Source: Albugo candida (lineage: Eukaryota > Oomycota > Peronosporomycetes > Albuginales > Albuginaceae). From it: a stretch of 64,000 bases of DNA. The stretch spans positions 496,001 through 560,000 of the forward strand of contig CAJNAR010000144.1 of assembly GCA_905220665.1 (NCBI GenBank). The letters run 5' to 3'. Position 1 is the stretch's first letter. Every line of letters starts with the position of its first letter. The notes below the pieces were generated by a model that was given only the letters and a program-made list of their open reading frames with translations, was not told where the DNA came from and did not search any database. A program made the position numbers and the translations under genes. Positions 23,398-35,002 of the stretch are shown in pieces.

Positions 23398-25150
23398 TTG
23401 CTTCAATTTCTTATACACAAAGCATCTGAAGTGTTTGATCAGATCAATACGAATTGCTCAGTACATTTGCATCCAACCTACGTACTTCTATCGCATCATG
23501 TGATGAAAAAATCTTCAGATCCGCTGCTTCGATTGTTTCGCTATGTATCCAATATTATGGATCCATTTGACTTTATCAATATCGTGGACAACTTGGGAGC
23601 AATAATGCTGCCGCTATGATTACACTGCAACGACTATGTATGCACAATCACGTCCGATTTTTCAACATGGCTTTGGGACTGAATAGCCCACCTTTCTCTC
23701 AGTCGTGTCTCTGGACTCCGCTTTGGCTACACGACCACATGCAATCGATAAGATAAGCACTTTATTTTCTCCCGCCAATAGAACGAGAAAAGTTTCACTG
23801 AGAATTTTCACCGACTGCTGCAGTTAACTTTTAGAAAGTAAAGACTATCCGCATCTGTTTTGATCCGCGGTTCCTGCTTCTGCTTCCTCGTAGGCTGATA
23901 ATCAGACGGCGTTGGAAGAAATTCTTGAATGTTTCAAAGAAAGCGGTTTTGAAAAAATAGTCGGCTAGAGTGAACGGTTTGGCATCGATTGTCCTTAGCG
24001 ATTTTGTTCGTGTTTTGCTTCATTTGAAGAATCATGTCGTTCCAAACAAGAGCATTTGTTTGTGTTAACACACTATCTTAGATGTGCATCACATTGTTAG
24101 GTAGCTGCTACGGAATTAAATATAGGGAATTCCTAGACTCACCCTCGCTTTATCCTAAACTCAGCCCATGCATTTGTTAGCCAATCATATTTCATCATTT
24201 CAGCGATTCATATTCGATATATTTAGCCAATAACTCTTTCACCAATCATGAATCACCAAATCTGTAACGGTGGGCGTTTTGCGCTACCGCGAACGTTATA
24301 GTGTCGCGAACAGCAACGTCGAAATCTCAGTGCACGAAATTTAATATAAAATGAAGAAGTTAAATTCTAAAAATCAAATATGTATTCAAATAATAGACAT
24401 GGGCTTTTGAATATGTCCAGGCAGAAAGCCAAACTAGGATTTCTAATCCACAAACCCGTCGCCTTCCCAGATGCAGTGTTTGTCAAGCAACAGGACATAA
24501 TGCCAGGAGTTGCAGGTTGCGTCTTGCAAGTTCCACTTTTAATCAGTCAAAATTGATTAATTAAAATGATTAAATATGATTGGCTAACAAAATGCCTGGG
24601 GTGAGTTCAGGAAAAAGCGAGGGTTAGTCTAGGAATTCCCTAAATATAATATTACCTCAATCGTTAGACGAAATGATCTTAAAAGGGAAGTAACAAAAAC
24701 GAATTGGCATATTCTGACAGAATTGGGCACATTGCATGCAGCATATAAACCCACCTGTCGACAGGCAGACCAAGCCAAACAGCTGGATGGAAGGACAATC
24801 AACGGCATACAGGTCTATACTGAAGATTCTGATGCGATCGTTTTCGTGACTTCTACAAGCGCAGATGTATTGGACATAGCCGGTACTGGAACTCAATAGA
24901 AGACGCAAGACAACTCGAGATGGTCTATCTATTTCAACAGACGGAATTGGAAAACACATTGCGGACTTGTTGTCAGTATGAGTTAAAGACACATGAGACG
25001 GCTGGGCTGAAGAATCCAGTCAATACGACATTATCTTCAATCCCCTACCAAAATCTAATCGATACTGGCCTCGTGGCATTGCCAGGCTTATATAAAGGAG
25101 ACCTACATCACGCTCAATTATTGGTTCTATCCACCCAATGAAGCAACATG
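23398..25150 (+). pseudogene. Family V, copy C, split by an inserted element
   Basis: Plus-strand pieces 23,398-23,619 (SSDPLLRLFRYVSNIMD), 24,700-24,897 (ending DILDIAGTGTQ-like text before a stop) and 24,920-25,141 (TAGLKNPVNTTLSS, then LYKGDLHHAQLLVL) align with copies A and B. The 516-bp element at 24,125-24,640 interrupts the region. Frame changes and stops remain even when the element is ignored. Confidence 0.45.
24125..24640. mobile_element. 516-bp MITE with ~67-bp inverted repeats and 8-bp TSD
   Basis: Left end GGGAATTCCTAGACTCACCC (from 24,125) is mirrored at the right end (to 24,640); the inverted repeats extend about 67 bp, to 'gttagccaatcatat' on each side, with a few mismatches. 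A perfect 8-bp duplication, TAAATATA, flanks it at 24,117-24,124 and 24,641-24,648. Copy B keeps the single-copy empty site at about 15,970-15,977. There is no coding capacity. Superfamily not assigned; an 8-bp duplication is typical of hAT-type transposition. Confidence 0.9.
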
Positions 25151-25668
25151 GGCGTCAGTTTAAGCTCTACAGATTTCTTCAAATGTGAGCACTTGCGGAC
25201 ATTCAATTAAGATTGAAGGAGTGGGAAAGAATAGCTCTTCTCGGTGAATAGAAGCATGGTTGCAGAAGATTTTTAGGAGTCCGGAGAACTGTTTAAGTCA
25301 GGTCAGGAATGATCAGCTCTTGGTCGATAGAAACAAGAAAGACCTTAGCAGAGACAGACAAGACTTCTCTGTTCCTTCGTTCGTGCATCACTTTCTGCTA
25401 ACAAAAGTAAAATCCCTGAGTGTACATTACTTAATACAGCATCTTCAGTGGGGCGCATACGGGTGATTATGAAATGATTCTGGATCACACTGATTATTCT
25501 TAGGAAGCCAGCAAGACTGCCTGATTGCATTTAAGTCGTGGCTGACAAGGTTTAACGTAATCAATTAAATTTGCAGAGATAAATTGGATACTGTGGGATG
25601 ATGAGTGATCTGCCAAAGGTTTATTATTTATCCGTCCAGTTTCAGTCAGAAGAAAGTTACCACAAATA

Positions 25669-25687
25669 GGTCATTCGCAATTTCCCC
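25669..25687 (+). promoter_or_regulatory. Oomycete Inr+FPR core promoter of X3
   Basis: GGTCATTCGCAATTTCCCC lies 13 bases before the X3 ATG at 25,701. It is nearly identical to the Y2 and Y3 elements, although X and Y proteins are very different overall. Confidence 0.85.
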
Positions 25688-25700
25688 ACAGATCGTCTGG

Positions 25701-26594
25701 ATGCTACGAAAACTTACCATAACGCTCGGCCTTTATTGCTCAAACGTGCTACTAGCACAAGCGCAAGTTTTGGGGGCAGGCTCTCGACTGCAGAGAAATT
25801 GTGAACTCGAGGCTAACGTGATTCACGATGTGGTATCTAGGCCATTTCGTAGCACTCTGAACAGAAAGCTTCGCGCGGGATCGTCTAATATCCATACTAC
25901 TATTCCCGCTATAATCGGTAACGAAAACCCTGAGATAGAATTTTCTCTGCCTCAAGAATCGCAGCAGTCACACAAAACTTGTGAGAAAAATGCTCTTGCT
26001 GAATTATCAAAGACTTACACGGAACATTGTGTCACTAATACAAATCGACACCAGTTGTGCGAGAGGATACATGATGGACTGGTCTTGGCTGGCAAACGAT
26101 TTGGTCAAGCGCATCCGGATTGTGAGTACAGTCTTCAAATGCCACATTATGATCGTTCACTTGCAAAAAAACGCGTAAAAGTGAGATTTTGTACACCCGA
26201 TGGTGACTTCAAAGTGTATTGCAGGATCCCAATTAATTCAAAAGAGCCGGGAAAATTGGAAGAATTTGCAGAGAGCTTAAAGTCCGGTCTGAATGAGTCG
26301 ATAACTTTAATACGAGGTCTTCCAGGTATTTCTCTACTATTGCGGAACTGTCCAACACTGGTGGAATTCAGCGTTCCTACAATCGCAAGATTCATGTACA
26401 AAGCGGTAAATAATGGTGCATATTTCTCTGCAGATCCTTTATGGATGGTACTGCTTGATGACATGATCGACTCTTTCGCTGTCGGATATTTAACAGCGGT
26501 TGCTTACAAGCCTCTTGCTTGTCTTTGTCAAAAAGGTGGTAAATGCGCAATGAATGCTTTCAATAAACACTCAAACAGTGCGACGCTTCTATGA
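25701..26594 (+). CDS. Family X secreted protein, intact copy 3 (effector candidate)
   Basis: Single-exon ORF of 297 residues from the ATG at 25,701, the first ATG after the promoter element; the open frame upstream has no promoter support. Signal peptide MLRKLTITLGLYCSNVLLAQA. The mature protein has about ten cysteines, no RxLR or CHxC motif in the usual place, a basic centre (SLAKKRVKVRF), a helical-looking segment (LIRGLPGISLLLRN) and a hydrophobic C-terminal segment (AVGYLTAVAYKPLACLC). That last pattern resembles the Y1 C-terminus (FILTSFIYQPYKCL). Two decayed paralogs lie in the array. No known domain; candidate secreted effector. Confidence 0.75.
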   Translation: MLRKLTITLGLYCSNVLLAQAQVLGAGSRLQRNCELEANVIHDVVSRPFRSTLNRKLRAGSSNIHTTIPAIIGNENPEIEFSLPQESQQSHKTCEKNALAELSKTYTEHCVTNTNRHQLCERIHDGLVLAGKRFGQAHPDCEYSLQMPHYDRSLAKKRVKVRFCTPDGDFKVYCRIPINSKEPGKLEEFAESLKSGLNESITLIRGLPGISLLLRNCPTLVEFSVPTIARFMYKAVNNGAYFSADPLWMVLLDDMIDSFAVGYLTAVAYKPLACLCQKGGKCAMNAFNKHSNSATLL

Positions 26595-27009
26595 TAATCG
26601 AACGAAACCATACCTTTCTGATGCCCAAGTCAAGTCGTCAAGCAAATCATCAAGATAATGCGCACAAAATAAATCTTATTTTGATAGTTACAACGACAGA
26701 ATGTGCATATGATCTTCTATCTTACTACAACCGATTTCTTGTGTAGTATTCGAAAACAGCACCCAAATCGGAGATGTGTTCCGAACGTAGCGATAAGTAC
26801 AATCAAATTCGCGATCAGAAAGCAAATACTCTGTAGCGCGGAATTACGTAAACGTAAAAATGAATGGGTACGTAGCCATTTAGCTTTCGACCGAGGACGG
26901 TACAAACGTCACGCTTTTCCCTTATAGATTGAACCCTGTGGTAAAAGAGCAAATACAAACGCTTAATAACTCGCTCTGTGCTCGAGAACAAGTGCCATTT
27001 CCGAAAGAA
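26595..27009. other. Intergenic boundary between repeat array and unique region
   Basis: About 415 bp separating X3 from the R3H gene. No repeat homology to the other units, and no gene supported. Repetitive DNA gives way here to dense single-copy genes. Confidence 0.5.
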
Positions 27010-28567
27010 ATGAAAGTGGTACAAGACGATGAAGAAGACGATTGGGAGACACAAGATTTAAATGCATCCATTGCAAACATAAATTTACTTCCACCGGTCG
27101 AGAATGATGGTGGTGCTTACGATATGTCCGAGTACCGTCAATTGGCCGGAAATGATCAGTCAAACTCTAGCTCGGCAGCGATATCAAATGCGGTCGATCC
27201 TGCCTTGATTCTTTGCTTGGAAAATCCTCGCGAACGGCTGAGGCTGCTGAAATTCGAAGATCAAATTATTCGCTTCATTAGAAACCCACGGTATGTGATC
27301 CGAAGGTGCTGAACGTGTGCTGAATACAAATCGTAGAGAGACTCAGACAACATTCCCTCCATTGTCTTCTTATCATCGGATGATCATTCATCGACTTGCT
27401 CAGCGCTGCTTTTTAACACATCAGACATCGGATATGACTCCTCCATCACAAACGGCAAGTCTCAACAAGATTTATGTTGTCAGAAGACGACTTATTTTTT
27501 TGTTTGTGTTGCTGTAGAATGCTGCGTACGACTCCAATGGGCTACGCGTTGTGACACTCTTCAAGACGCCAAAGACCGCGATCCCGTTTCTCTTATTGAT
27601 TGATATCCCCTGTGACCAGCAGCAGAATCGAGGAACTTCAACGCCAGCTCCAAAGATTATGATTCGTAAGCGAGGAAGTCTAGCTGAGAGTCTGAGAAAC
27701 GGTTCGTATCTGTCGGGTGATGGCTCAAAAGACAGTAAAAACTCTAGGACGATCCAAGATCGAGAAAAGGCGTATGCAGAAGCTCGAGCTCGAATTTTCG
27801 GTGATGAACACTCTCTGAACGTCACCGAGTCATCGTCTGTGTCATCGATAGAAGACAGTGTACAAGGAAGGAATCGAAATAACTTGCATGCGAATGGTCC
27901 TGATGGAACGAAAGGGTTTGGAGGCGGAAGAGGCAAGACGGAAAGCGTACGAGCGAAAGGGAAATGCTCGCAAACACAGAATGGAATTCCTCTCGTAAAA
28001 AGAGATGCACACGAAGAAATTCCTGCGCCTAACGGTGGACGTGGTCACGGAAAAACATTTGTATCTGATGGACAAGATCCCAATTCCGCTCAGAATTGGA
28101 AGGAAAGTCGCGTGCTGTGGCGAAACAGAGAAGAGGAACTAAATGATCCTGATTTTACTCGAAATCATGACTTCATTCCAAGCAATTTCCAGAATCGGTC
28201 CGGAAATGAAGATATGTCACTCCAGTCGGGTCCTTATGCTTCAACGCTCTACTATGGTGCTCCACGTTCTGAATATTACGACATGGCGGTGCACGGATAT
28301 CACCATAACTATCAGGTCTCGGGTCATCCTAATGCCGCTATTCCGGCCCATCGAGTCCATGGAGAATTTGCGTATCCTGCAAATGCTCCGCGAAACTTGA
28401 CAGCAGCTGAAAACAACCAAAGTCGGTACGGTCACACAGCTAACGGGCCGGAGGACAATTTGTATCATCAACGGAAGCAGGGTTCCAGTATGAGCACAAC
28501 GACTTCCACCCGAGGACAGCGACTGAATGGAGACTACAATGAAGAATTTCCACCTCTCGGTCGATAG
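27010..28567 (+). CDS. R3H and SUZ domain RNA-binding protein
   Basis: Proposed exons: 27,010-27,290, 27,337-27,454, 27,518-28,567 (482 residues). The first intron is GTATGT..TAG, 46 nt. The second is either a GC-AG intron beginning GCAAGT at 27,455 or a short GT intron at 27,476; both keep the frame. An acidic N-terminus is followed by an R3H domain: FEDQIIRFIRNPR, then FPPLSSYHRMIIHRLAQR, with the R-x3-H core (RMIIH). Next comes a SUZ motif (PKIMIRKR ... AYAEARARIFG). The rest is low-complexity, rich in G, N and Y, and ends EEFPPLGR. R3H-SUZ proteins bind single-stranded nucleic acid and mRNA; the exact role is unknown. An upstream in-frame extension has no ATG. Confidence 0.8.
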
Positions 28568-28683
28568 GCACTAAATCAAAACGCACAAATGCATTCGTGG
28601 CTCGAACGAACAGAATTGCTGGAGCAATGCGTCGAATGACTCAGGCTGTATCTAGCTGCAATTACTTTTGAAAGTTATTCTTT
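28568..28683. other. Convergent 3' intergenic region
   Basis: 116 bp between the 3' ends of the R3H gene (+) and URB1 (-), presumably holding both polyadenylation regions. Nothing else seen. Confidence 0.5.
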
Positions 28684-31600
28684 CTAAACAAGCGATGCTG
28701 CTCTCACTGAAATCTCATCAGCTGGATTGTGTTGAATGGACTGGATAACACACTGTCTAAGTTGAGGAAATGCATTCACAGCTCGAGCCAACTTCGTATG
28801 AAGAATGCTCTTCCCAATATCAATATCGTCTATCAGGAATGTCTTGATGATTAGGAAGGTGACCTTGGACCATTGGGTGGCCGATTGATCAACTCCAAAG
28901 TTTCTAAGATCATTCCGCTGAGCACATTTTGTGAATCCGACATGTTCTAAAATGGAGCAAATGGCCATTCCGAGATCCATAGGACGCAAGTAAGACGGAT
29001 TGGTTTCCAGGGACTGAAGCATTGTCGTCAAAACTGGAATCAAGGGCGTCAGCATGCTCGAAGAAACGGACGGGAACCGCTCGAGCAACTACAATGTAAC
29101 ATGAAAAAGTATGATGAGTCATACATTTTCAATATCATACCTTTGCAAGTGTGCGTAAAAGTTTGCGAGTGGCATCTCGAACTTTTCCTACGTTGGGATC
29201 AAAACGTGAGAGGACCATGAAGCTACTCACAATTCCTTGGAAAGCTTGATTTGCAATGACTATTTCCGCATCATCCAGGCAGTGCTCCGGCCGCGACACT
29301 ATGGTGAGAGCGGTCAACTGCAAATCGATCAAAGCCTCTAGCAGCTCATCGTGCATATAATCCACCATGCAGGCGCTTAGATCGGAAATCACTACACCCA
29401 GCCACTGGAACAAGGCCGCTTTCTTGATCAAATATTGTGAGCCAACACTAGACTTCTGCAACACTTGATGCAGAATATCGACAATCCAAAGCTGTGTTTT
29501 TCCATTCTCACTATGTCCCAAAGACCACGACTGAAACGAGCTCATGAGAATCGAAAGGACATGTCGCCGTAAAAGTATAGTGACATCACGATCGTCAGCA
29601 ATCCCGCCACAACGAAGGAAATGCAAAAGCCAAGATCGTTCTTGTTGCTGATGCATCAGATTTGCGGCCGATGCCGCTCGTTTGGTGTTGAATGCAAAGA
29701 GCGTGTAAAACATTGGCACATCATCCAATTCCATGGGTCGTGAAAGTAAAAACTGGTTGACGGAAGTGTACAAAACGTGAGTCGGCCTTTGGAGCACAAC
29801 CAAGGCATCCTGCATGAAATTGGTGATCAGTGCTGGAATGATTGGGATGGAGTCAGTCTTTGCCGATTTTTCAATTGCATTCGTCTGAAGCGATGCTAAT
29901 GTAATGCGAAGGCTCTCGAGAAGAAGATGAATCTGTCGAGCTGATTTTGAGCCAAATAAAACTTTGTCGTCTATATCAGCGCTCAGCGCTTCATGGACGC
30001 ATGCAACGATACCAAAACTATGCTTTCGTATCGCTTCGTCGTGTGAGGATAGTCCTCGTAATGCAAGCGCCAACAGAGAATGATGTATAATTGCAGCGAT
30101 GTCAAGCTCCGAGCGAGCGAGGAATTCGACTATCACTGGGAAGAGAGTCGCAGGATCATATATCTGATCAAGTTTGGCGTCATCCATCCCGAAGGATTCC
30201 ATGACGCTCTCATTCCAATGAGACAATGTGAGATGAAGATCTTGCCGAGTGTCTAAAGTTCGAGTATATGGGAATGATGCTATAGTGCTGCGGGATCGTA
30301 TTGAAGTGATCGAGCTTCCTTCTTGGAATAAAAGCTGAGCCACTGGGGTTGGAGTATCGATACATTCCGTTTCGGACGATATTGTATCGAGGAAGAACGC
30401 CTGCGTCGAGAAAATTCTCATTTTGTTCTCTGTGATTTCCTCAATCCGAAGCAAAAGCACCCGCGTCAGACGATCAAATGAGCTTAATGACATGGAATAT
30501 ATCTCACAGAGCGCGAGAAAAAGCTTCTTTATCGAGGTATCATCAGTTGCATCGGATGGAATTGTTGCATGAAGAAACTGAAGTATCGTCAGCGAATTTG
30601 TTTTTTTTTCGGCCCGCAAATACGCTCTGAAGTGATTGTGATTCACAACGATGCGTAAACTCTCAAACTGTACGGGATGTATGATGCTGGCTCCTACCTG
30701 GATGGAACGAGTGTACAGCGAAACAGTAGACCGCAATTCCAACACCGAGCTGCTTTTCAGTAGACACGTGTTCCAAGACTCAATGTCGATTCGAGATGGA
30801 CGTTTGGTTGAGATGATGCTTTGAGCAAAGAGATCATCCAATATTAAGCAAATGGAGTCGACATACATGCAGTTTTGCGGAATACAGCGCCAGCCCATTT
30901 GGATCAATAACTCGTACATGACGCCATTTTTGGCTTGTACAAGCGACAAGGATGCCGCATGCGCGTGGTGCCATCGATTGAGATATAAAAAACAACCAAA
31001 AGCTTGTGCAGAAATGACTCGTTTCTCTGTCATCCAAGCACAAATATCTACGAGATACTTGTGCATGTGTGTCCCCATTAATTGTGATACGCTCATAATC
31101 TCTGCCGAATTCGACAGATCGTTCAGGTAGCTCTTCACGAAGAAGAATTCCGGGCTCGAGATGTCGCCTTTTTCCGTGAGAATGGCTGATAGACAATGCG
31201 ATAATACTTTCTTTTGTAGATAGCAGCGAGGTCTGGACCCAGCTGGGTATCCAAACACTCGAAGTACGGCTTGCAATACAAGGATTTTGCTTTGTTTCCA
31301 TCGCGACTCCAATCGGATACAGTGGTCCCACACAATCGAATGCATTGATGCTCGTTCGTGTCGACAAATGAGAATGAAAAGTAGTTTTTGAAACAATTCT
31401 TCCAACAATTTCTCATCTTGCGCTGTTTTCGCCATATGAAGCGCCTCACTTTCCATGACAGCCGATACGATCGGCGAAGCGGTTGGGCAGAGCTCCTGAC
31501 AGCTTTTCGAGAGGCGAATGATCAGATCCAAGCAGCCCGCTATATGTTGTGCGATCAATGTGAATGAGGTCGTTTGAAAGTGTGTGATATCCGACAACTC

Positions 31601-34600
31601 GAAAACCAATCGCTTCAGAATCGACTCATTGCTATTGGGCTCAGACTCGGAGCAGATTGCATGCATTGAACGCACCAAAACGACCTTGAGGAGCCTCGTG
31701 ATACTACCGATCTGATTAGCATTTGTTTCAGGCAGCAAAGCGCCCAACCATTTCCATCGTATGGAGTCTGAGTATAGCTCTGCAATCAGCAACGTGACAG
31801 GCACAACACACGTGGTGGATTGGATCAGTTGCTGGCTACATAGATCCATACGAAAGCGATCGGGGAGCTTGGAAAGTAGAGCCAGCATCACGGTCCATGC
31901 TGCACGCCATTTTCGAGCAATGCTAGAGTCTGAATGTTGCCAGCATTCATGCTTTCCAATGTCTTGGAAGCGTACGACGATTTCGCGCAATGTGTGGACT
32001 TCTTCACGCGATGCAGTCTGAAAAATTCCACGGGTGAACAAGTGCATTATAATGTCGATGCAGATGGAAGTGGTATCGGTCGGATTGATAGGATTCCATT
32101 CGAGCCATGATAAAAGCTGATCACAAGTTTCGATGGCTTGGTGGAAGAGAATGTTTGATTGCCATGCGAGTGTTTGTACGAGTCGCATCCGGTCGCCGGC
32201 CTTATTCTTCGGGAAGAGAAGCATGCGGATGAGTAATGGCAGCTCCATTTGTGACCAAAAACGACCTGAAGCAGACACTGGACGCTGGACGTTAGAAGCC
32301 CCCAATTGCTGGATTGATTGGACGTAGGAGAGCAAAGATGCGAATTGCATGGCGTCCAGCTCTAAATTCGATCGGAAAATGATGAGCAATGCCGGAAGCA
32401 TTTGAGGCTCAAAGTTCTGAAGAATCCGATCGAAAGAGACTTCGGAGGCGGTAGAGGATGCTAGAGCTGCTAATTGCTCTAGTTTCGCCGATTGCGTTGA
32501 TTCTGCGGTGATGTTGGGTGGAATGATGCAAGATCGACTGAAAAGCTCACGGGAATCGAATGGACTTGCCTTTGTGCACAATGTAATAAGGTGATCGAGT
32601 AAACCGCTTTGTGAACGATGTTGTGTCTTGTCCTTCTCATGACGTCGACGCTTCTTCTCGCGGTCGACATTGTCGCATGAATCCAAGCCCGGAGGGTTCT
32701 TTGACTTTGAGAGATCTCCGCTGAGTAACAGCGATTGCAATGGCTTGGAAGTACCCGTCTTCATGAGCAGAGAGAAAAGAACTCTCAGTCCAAATGCATT
32801 CATCAAAATCTCTTCTTCTGTCAGCTTTTTCATCTCTTCGACTAACGCGGTGGTTGCAGGACTCAAGGCCTCTCGGCGCATATTTGACCCGCTGATAGGA
32901 TGCGAATATCGAAAGAGATCAACTTCAAGCGCATGGAGGATTCTGTCAATGAATGCGGCACACACAAGAGCTCTTTCGTGAGAGCACTGGCTCACAATTT
33001 GTAAAGTGGTCAACCAAAGTGCGATTTCTTCATCTCGATGGACAATTCCAAAAGCATCCGAGGTCACCAGCAAGCGATGTAAAGCTTTCTTTGCTAAAGA
33101 AGCGATGGGTGTGTTGGACGCTGTTGCGAAGAAGACCAATAGCTGCTGGAATCTTGACGTCTTGGCTTGGTTGTCGAAAAGTAGAAAGTGGAGCCGACAC
33201 GAGTCAATTGTCTTGAGACATGTGAGCAATTCGCCGACAAGTAACGCTTCCGACGCAGAAAGCTTTTCACTGCGACCAGCTGCAAGTAAATCCAAAGGCA
33301 GCACTTTGGCCAAATCGACTTTGACATCCTTCATGTGCGCATGAAGCCATTCCGAATAGTAATTGAAAAGACTTAAAGCACGCGCGTACAACAGCTGATC
33401 GCATCGATTTTGGTCTGTAGAGAGGCGTGAAAGCAATGAGACGACAGCTTCTGGACTCGGAAGCTGAAGCCTCAATTCCTCCGCGAGAGACTCTCGGATT
33501 CTATCAGGCTGTTCGGAAAAAGATGAGACTCTATCGACGACATTCTGCAGCCGCATAAATGCAGCCTGAAGAAAGCCGAGAACGTTGTACACAATCAGCC
33601 GGTTCGTATGTTGGATCCCTCGAGACACTTCGTTTTTACAGCTGAATGGAAATACCAGAGTCATCCATTTGGTGTTGATACTAACGTCAAGAGGTATTTG
33701 AATTGGAATCACAAGCAAAGCCTGGATGCGACAGCTGCTACAAAACCACTGGAACGTTGGTCTCGGCTCCATTTGTCTCGATAAAGCCCAGGTCTGACAG
33801 CAGGAAGCGAGAAGAGAAGGATACATTCCCAGCAATTCTCTGATAAAGCACCATAGATATTGGCTGGACTGAAGATCGCTAAATGAAATCAATCCAACCA
33901 ACTGTTTGATCATATTAACACTTTGGGTCTCTTCGGCAGAAGGGGGCGGCATCTCATTGGAATTGGAAGCTTTCTCCAAGAAGAAGGTGAATGCCCTGGT
34001 GGGTTCCAGCGAGTACAAAATAGGAGATGAGCGAGTATCCACCTCAGTTTGCTCATCGCGCTCAAAAAACAGATAACACAGTAATTCATAGGCGCATTTT
34101 GAGCCATATCTCCTGGAAATTTGGCTTGGCTCGGCTGGGTTGGAGCTCTCTTCCTGGATAGAATCGTCTTGAAGCTTCATCAACGCGACAAGCTTTCTAA
34201 TTGCCACATGATTGAAAACTGCGCGTTTCGCACGGAGATCCAAAAGCGTATTATCCAGAACATATTGACGCATCGACAATGTGATTCGTAAAATCACCGC
34301 ATCGGAATCACTTTCCAGACTTCGAAATAAAGACGACAAAAGCCCATTTTCTCGCATCAAAAAGCGATATACGCTTTTCTCCTTACATTTTGCCAAAGTG
34401 AGTACGAAATCCACAAACGCTTCCCGAACTTGTACGTCTTGTGTGGAGCCTTTCATCTGTCGCGCCGATAGTTTCTGGAAGATCGGGCTCTGTAGATTCA
34501 TAACGCGAACGCATTCTCTCGCTGTTACATCGCTGACGCGACACAAACACGCTAATAATCGCAATGTCTCATACTCGAGGATCGGTTTATCGCTCCACGT

Positions 34601-35002
34601 CAGAAATTTATTCAAACTCGCACGCTTTTCCTGCAGTAAACGAGTAGCGAAGGGCTCAATGATAGTCAAATTATTGGGCAATTGGACTGAGAAATCGACA
34701 AAAACACGGACGATTTTGAGGTATGTGGCAATGCTTTCTCTATTTTTCCATCGTGTCATTGTGTTGGCTGCGGTGGGATCTGGCCAGATTCTCATCAATG
34801 GCTCTCCTTGTGGAGATAATTCCAGCAACGCGTGCAGGACTGACGTATTGATTTTAGTTGATGTAGTTGATGTATTGCTAGAAATATCGATTTCATTGGC
34901 AAAACTATTGACCACTGTGTCTAGATTGGTCTTTGCATGGTCGATTGCGACGAGAAATCCGCGTAAAGTAAGAGTTGATACATGTGATTCCACCGATGCC
35001 AT
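28684..35002 (-). CDS. URB1: URB1/Npa1-like nucleolar pre-ribosomal-associated protein
   Basis: Two exons, 29,141-35,002 and 28,684-29,088, separated by a 52-nt intron (GTATGA..GTAG), give 2,088 residues; yeast and animal URB1 are of similar size. ATG at 35,002 (MASVESHV). The N-terminal third carries the Npa1 domain signature: ..VREAFVDFVLTLA.., then LRITLSMRQYVLDNTLL and FNHVAIRKLVAL. The C-terminal region (LLRRHVLSILMSSF, LWIVDILHQVLQKS) fits the URB1 C-terminal domain. The rest is helical-repeat-like. Known role of the family: early 60S ribosomal subunit assembly in the nucleolus. Assignment rests on family pattern recognition. Many antisense frames over this gene are shadows. Confidence 0.8.

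Larger units (their letters stand above)
18845..26600. repeat. Tandem segmental duplication, copy C (array end)
   Basis: Third copy, ending with the intact X3 gene. After about 26,600 the repeat stops and unique, gene-dense DNA begins; no U segment follows X3. Copy C contains the 516-bp element at 24,125-24,640. Confidence 0.7.

Noticed and set aside
763..26594. Canonical RxLR-dEER or CHxC effector motifs in families X and Y
   Set aside because: I looked behind each signal peptide; neither motif is present. RSLV in Y is reported separately and is not an RxLR.
26929..27009. Upstream part of the R3H open frame as coding sequence
   Set aside because: The frame starts with TTG; the first ATG is at 27,010. 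An upstream exon cannot be excluded but nothing supports it.
32670..33344. Plus-strand ORFs opposite URB1
   Set aside because: Antisense shadows of a conserved coding exon, with no domain of their own.
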